Shown here: positions 7,790 to 11,368 of the stretch, in pieces | How the letters are laid out: each line of letters opens with the position of its first letter | Position numbering within the stretch: the first letter of the stretch is position 1 | Assembly (NCBI GenBank): GCA_009760855.2 | Contig: WPIO01000074.1 | Span: 2,008,501 to 2,019,868, forward strand | Length of the DNA stretch: 11,368 bases | Direction: 5' to 3' | DNA from: Cristatella mucedo | Taxonomy: Eukaryota; Bryozoa; Phylactolaemata; Cristatellidae | Notes under the pieces: model-generated | The model's input: only the letters and a program-made list of their open reading frames with translations | What the model was told of the DNA's origin: nothing | Database searches by the model: none | Program-made: the position numbers and the translations under genes

Positions 7790-8410
7790 TTGATATCTCG
7801 AACGCAAGCGCTGGTAGCAGAGAATGAGCACGCTTCGGCCGGTAACCTACTGCCAGCCGCCCGCATTACCGGGCATCACAGTAGGCCACTGTCACGCCCG
7901 GGTGCCGCCGCTTCAGCTCAAAGCCACCACAAGCTCGGCCTGGGTAGTCTCGATTGCTCTCCCTGGTCGCAGAGGAGAATGTGTGAAGCAACGCCGTTTC
8001 GATGTGGCAGTGCCGTAGCGTCGTTGCAGGTCGCCGACGATACGAGACTGGCGCTCGGGCGGCTACAGCCTTCAATCGCCTGCCAACCAGTAAACGAGCT
8101 AGGCCACGTCGTCCGTCTTTTATTCCCGGCGAAGCGAGCGCGATTGCACTCAGGCCCGGGTTCGGCGTGGCAGCAGCGTCGAGAGCTGCTTTCCCACGCC
8201 GGCCACATGGCCTCTTGCTTGAATCGAAGTGGACTAGAAAAGACTCGCACGACTCGCACGATTCGGGTCACCAAGTGCAAGCACCGGATCCTTGGGCCAG
8301 ATCCGCAACTCGGGTGCTGGACGGTTGTAAAAATCAATAACGCAGCTGTTTATTCGTGCGAGGGGAGATGCGAATGTTCGGCGTCAGTGAAAGATCTCAG
8401 TTACGAGTAG
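7790..8410 (+). other. GC-rich segment with long overlapping ORFs, coding status unclear
   Basis: A 206-codon plus-strand frame is open but starts at a TTG. A second plus frame (8002-8340, 112 codons) and a minus frame (7918-8337, 139 codons) are open through the same DNA. None contains a recognisable domain, and all are arginine-, serine- and alanine-rich, as expected from GC-rich non-coding DNA. A short tandem GACTCGCAC pair followed by a degenerate third unit lies near 8245-8270. It might contain an exon, but I cannot choose a strand or frame. Confidence 0.2.
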
Positions 8411-8472
8411 CTTATGCAAACGGAACGAGGCATGCAATTATAAACGCAAGTCTACAGGGAATCGGCTGAAAT

Positions 8473-8610
8473 ATCATCGGTAGATGCAATCGTCGATGTA
8501 GGAAGAATCGTGGAAATATGACAGATCATTGATGCAAGAATGACAATCGATGTAGCAAGGATCATCAATGTAGGACTGATAATATATATAGGTAGAGTCA
8601 TCGATCAATC
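8473..8610. repeat. Degenerate minisatellite, unit about 18 bp
   Basis: Units resembling ATCATCGATGTAGGAAGA begin at about 8473, 8489, 8507, 8525, 8546, 8561, 8579 and 8597, with spacings of 16, 18, 18, 21, 15, 18 and 18. Identity between units is low, so it is old or was never uniform. Its sequence is unrelated to the 18-bp array at 6322-6452. Confidence 0.7.
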
Positions 8611-8729
8611 GCTAGGCGATACGGTTGCTCGGTATTGATCGGTCGCTAACGACCTTGGCTACTGCAAATTATCAACGCAGCAATTAGGAGACTTATCATG
8701 CAGAAAATCTCACGTTAAATAAATAAATA

Positions 8730-8910
8730 CTAGCTGATATAGCGGCCTCTTTATTATAGCGACAGAAGTGCCTTGACGGCTATCAGCACATCTTGCAGTG
8801 GCGATAAAGGATTGTATTACCGCATTCCCACCACAAAATTCGAACCCATGACCTCGGGGCCGAGGTCGTGAAAAGCAACTGCCTTACCTAGTGAGCCATT
8901 ACGGCTCACC
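8730..8910 (-). mobile_element. tRNA-derived SINE with A and B boxes
   Basis: Read on the minus strand, the element starts GGTGAGCCGTAATGGCTCAC. It has an A-box-like TGGCTCACTAGG (8898-8887) and a B-box-like GGTTCGAATTT (8846-8836), about 40 nt apart, the spacing expected of an internal Pol III promoter in a tRNA-derived head. A tRNA-unrelated body follows (CCACTGCAAG, TGATAGCCGTCAAGG, CTTCTGTC), and it recurs at 5480-5545 and 11260-11325 on the plus strand, showing that this is a dispersed family. Two perfect inverted repeats lie in the head: GTGAGCC/GGCTCAC at 8891-8909 and GACCTCGG/CCGAGGTC at 8850-8867. The exact 3' end is uncertain; an (AAAT)3-like run at 8717-8728 lies just beyond it. 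Target-site duplications were not identified. Confidence 0.65.
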
Positions 8911-9002
8911 AATTTGTAAGGTGAATGCGAAAAAATGACGAAATTCGCTTGATGGCGATCGTTAGATACATAAATGGGTATGCCTGGTTCAGTGGTATCA
9001 TA

Positions 9003-9130
9003 ATTAAAATGATGATAACAATAACAATAATAATGACAGTAGCCTCTGTATGGAGCCATTAGATAGCCCTATCTCTTTTTAATCACCTTATGCAAACTGC
9101 AAAGGAATAATAATGATAATGATATTAATG
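9003..9130. repeat. AT-rich trinucleotide runs (AAT/ATG type)
   Basis: Interrupted runs of AAT, ATG and AAC triplets occur at about 9003-9037 and 9106-9130, with a short ATC run at about 9268-9278 abutting the left edge of copy B. These are simple-sequence tracts. The 300 bases between the SINE and copy B hold no gene that I can support. Confidence 0.7.
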
Positions 9131-9927
9131 CTGCGTATAGCACCCTCAGAGAACCTAATCAGTTTCTAGGTACTTTAAAGATGACGGAAAGAAAGCTGTA
9201 CCACACGATTGTTGGGAGGTAAAATCCGCAAGCGACAGGCATAGAGTAAGTAGGTAAAAAAAATCCTATCATCATCATACCGGCGAGGTAATGGCTCAGC
9301 CCGATCACGATATGCTTGCGGTTAAAATGTCACTAGTCAATTCTTTTTTTTGCTTTCAAAGCGTGCAGTGCCTAAACAAGGATCCTTTCTATAACAATGG
9401 TGTTTTTACGAATAAATTATGACAAGTATTACTACCTTATTGGTTGTAGCATCAGAATTAGCTGTGGATGACGGCGAATTCAAGGCTGGTCTGGCTGCAG
9501 GAGGAGCATCGGAAAGGAGATGAAGCATCGTCATTCCATGCTCCTGAATCCCTAGGTTACATACGGCATGCTCGATTGAATATCATCGACAACTAGAGTC
9601 GTCGATTGAAAGCTTGCCTCGATAAGGCTGAAGCGCAAGCCAAGCTGTCAAGTAAGCACAGTCGGCTTGATGTCGCATGCGTTTAGGCGAAGCTGATGAC
9701 GACACAGGAAAGAGTGTCTTAAATCGCACGTGGGTTGCAGATTGGCAAATGAATGGCCGGGTAGTTGCTTCTTGCTTTTGATGATTGCACAGATTTTAGA
9801 CAACAACGAGAAAAGAAAGGAACGAAGGAAGCATTCTGCTGAGCGGCGAGCTGCAATGTGTTCCAGTGTCGTAATCACAGACAGACGCAAGTATCTAGAC
9901 GTCCGATTGAGCGGCAGTAATCCTTAC

Positions 9928-10821
9928 CTGAAGAGCCCCGTTCGACGAGCGGCATCGGACCAGTGAAGCCGGCAGAACCAGCGTCGATGCCCAAAGCGCC
10001 TGACGACTCGAGACCGGGATTCTCATGATTTAGAGCTTCCGGCGATGGCAGTATCTGAGCGTGCTCTAGGAGTGCCGCCACTTGCTCATCGGCAGCCAAG
10101 GGCTTCTGACAAGGCAGCGATATTTGCAGGCCGTACGACATGGTTGAAAGGTCAGGGTCAGGCATCGTTTGTTTCCAAAACTGCTGCTGCTCTGCGATCA
10201 AGTTATCCCGCTCCGTCAGAAGTTCGTCGAGCTTTCGCTCGAGATCGTCCTGCTCCAACAACAGCTGATCGTGTTCCTCTTGAGGATGCCAGCTGAGAGC
10301 GTGAGAGACCTCGCTGAGGGCTGACTGGATCTGTATGTACTGGGCAGTAAGCACCTCGCAAATCTTGGAAACATGGTCATCGTAGCACTTCCTGAAGGAG
10401 AGCAAGCGGTCCGCGTTTTCCATGAAATTTTTCGTTTCTTCGGCCAGCTCGGGCATTTCTCTCAGAATAGGGCTTACTGACGCAATCAACTGCTCGGCCT
10501 TCTGTGTGATCTCCAGCTGCTCTACTTGCTTCTGTAATTGTATTGCCAGGTGCGATCGCTGACGCTGCAGCACAAAAAGCTGCTACTCGCCCGCACGTCT
10601 TCCAGAGCTGCTGTGGTTCGAACTGCTAGCAATCGCTCACCCGACGTTCCTGCAGCTCCGATTTAGAAAGAAACAGCTCAGTTGATGGTGCCCGATCTGC
10701 TGCTCCCCGACCTGCCGTTGCTCGGCCTGCCCCAGCGATTGTGAAGGCTGCTGCTCATGTTGCGGCCCTACAGTCGCGGCACGATTTCGCAGCTGAGAGT
10801 ACTCAGCCTGCCGCCGTTCCT
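9928..10821 (-). pseudogene. Broken second copy of the coiled-coil exon
   Basis: This is the copy B counterpart of 4008-5039, 894 nt against 1032. Reading from its acceptor, the frame begins like copy A, but nine 15-bp pentapeptide units are missing and a 1-nt deletion near 10680 shifts the frame into a TGA at 10636-10634. In the original frame a CAG codon has become TAG (10628-10626), and a further 2-nt deletion lies near 10580. Downstream of these lesions the frame is open again to the donor (about 10573-9928). That part matches copy A in length and keeps the coiled coil, but with 28 amino-acid replacements in about 214 residues. Acceptor (AG ending at 10822) and donor (GT at 9927-9926) are intact, so it could still be spliced into a transcript and introduce a stop. 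No functional protein is expected from the full exon. Confidence 0.6.
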
Positions 10822-11184
10822 CTAAAAAAGACAAAACATATCGCACTTTCTAGCAGGATTTCAAGGTAGCAACATGCCATTCAAGTACTATGTTAGTGCA
10901 TAAGTACTGGAGCAGCACGGCAAGCAGCCTGTCGGTCGAAACGCGGAAGTTCGTGCAAAGCTATCTAGCTGAAACGCAAATATTACACGAGGGAAATGCC
11001 TATGAGACAAGAACACTCGATATTACCCATGCATTGACCTGGTAACTTCAATTTTCATTCTGAATCATCGGGTAAAGCAAATGGCTATGGCATCGGTCTA
11101 AATCACACTGAACATGCAAGACCTCAAGCTCAGTGGCACGGCTGCTGTTCTGAAGCATTAAAGTTGATTCGCGTAGCACCCTGA

Positions 11185-11343
11185 GGCAGCGACGGCCCAA
11201 GAGTTTATGTGCTCGCTCTTTAAGATCAAGATCGAGGGTTTAAACGCTGCAGAGGGTGGCCTTTACTGCCCCACTGCAAGCCGTAGTGATAGCCGTCAAG
11301 GTTCTTCTGTCTTTATGCAAATGAGGCTGGTAAATCAGAGCAT
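11185..11343 (+). mobile_element. Degenerate SINE body at the right edge of copy B
   Basis: This is the copy B equivalent of 5405-5560, with several substitutions between the two. The clearest match to the 8730-8910 SINE is 11260-11325. It ends, with the duplication, at 11343. Confidence 0.6.
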
Positions 11344-11368
11344 GGAGTCAGATTGAAACGAAGGAAAC

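Larger units (their letters stand above)
9275..11343. repeat. Segmental duplication, copy B (2069 bp), direct orientation
   Basis: This is the second copy of the 3351-5563 block, about 5.9 kb downstream. The first 705 bp of the alignment (3351-4055 against 9275-9975) differ by one substitution (C3972/T9892) and two 2-nt indels. The rest differs at about 6% of positions plus indels. Both ends are sharp. The exon carried here is broken. Confidence 0.97.

Noticed and set aside
8820-8912. Functional tRNA gene on the minus strand
   Set aside because: A and B boxes are present, but the head folds into non-cloverleaf hairpins, there is no acceptor-stem pairing, and the body matches other dispersed copies, so a SINE fits better.
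10045-10296. Plus-strand 83-codon ORF in copy B
   Set aside because: It is antisense to the coiled-coil exon remnant and absent as a matching frame in copy A.

Overview
The window looks like nuclear DNA from a eukaryote, probably a repeat-rich animal or large-genome protist; I cannot name the organism. The reasons are long simple repeats, sparse and discontinuous coding signal, consensus spliceosomal splice sites around the only convincing coding block, and a tRNA-derived SINE with RNA polymerase III A and B boxes. There is no bacterial operon layout, rRNA, intact tRNA gene or CRISPR array.

The main structure is a 2.1-2.2 kb direct duplication: copy A at 3351-5563 and copy B at 9275-11343, separated by 3.7 kb of unrelated sequence. 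Each copy holds one large minus-strand exon with flanking intron. In copy A (4008-5039) the exon is open for 343 full codons and lies between a good acceptor and a good donor. It would encode a glutamine-rich protein segment with 11 tandem pentapeptide repeats followed by a long coiled coil. In copy B (9928-10821) both splice sites survive, but the frame is broken by a 1-nt deletion, a 2-nt deletion and a nonsense change, and nine of the eleven pentapeptide units (135 nt) are gone. The two copies are almost identical over 3351-4055 and about 6% different beyond that, so the duplication has a mosaic history. Its right end coincides with the 3' part of a SINE family, and its left end carries a match to the head of the same family. 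A separate SINE copy with A and B boxes lies on the minus strand at 8730-8910.

Layout: 1-1180 has nothing recognisable; 1181-1510 is a weak GC-rich minus-strand ORF; 1675-2340 is a pyrimidine-rich minisatellite; 2341-3350 has no convincing gene; 3351-5563 is copy A; 5800-5919 is an uninterrupted (TA)60 tract; 6322-6452 is an 18-bp degenerate minisatellite; 6585-7235 and 7790-8410 are GC-rich segments with long but unconvincing ORFs; 8473-8610 is a second, unrelated degenerate minisatellite of about 18 bp; 8730-8910 is the SINE; 9000-9130 is AT-rich with trinucleotide runs; 9275-11343 is copy B.

No complete gene is present, and I see no evidence for a multi-gene system. The parts worth following up are the SINE-ended duplicated unit, the mosaic divergence of its copies, and the broken exon with retained splice sites.
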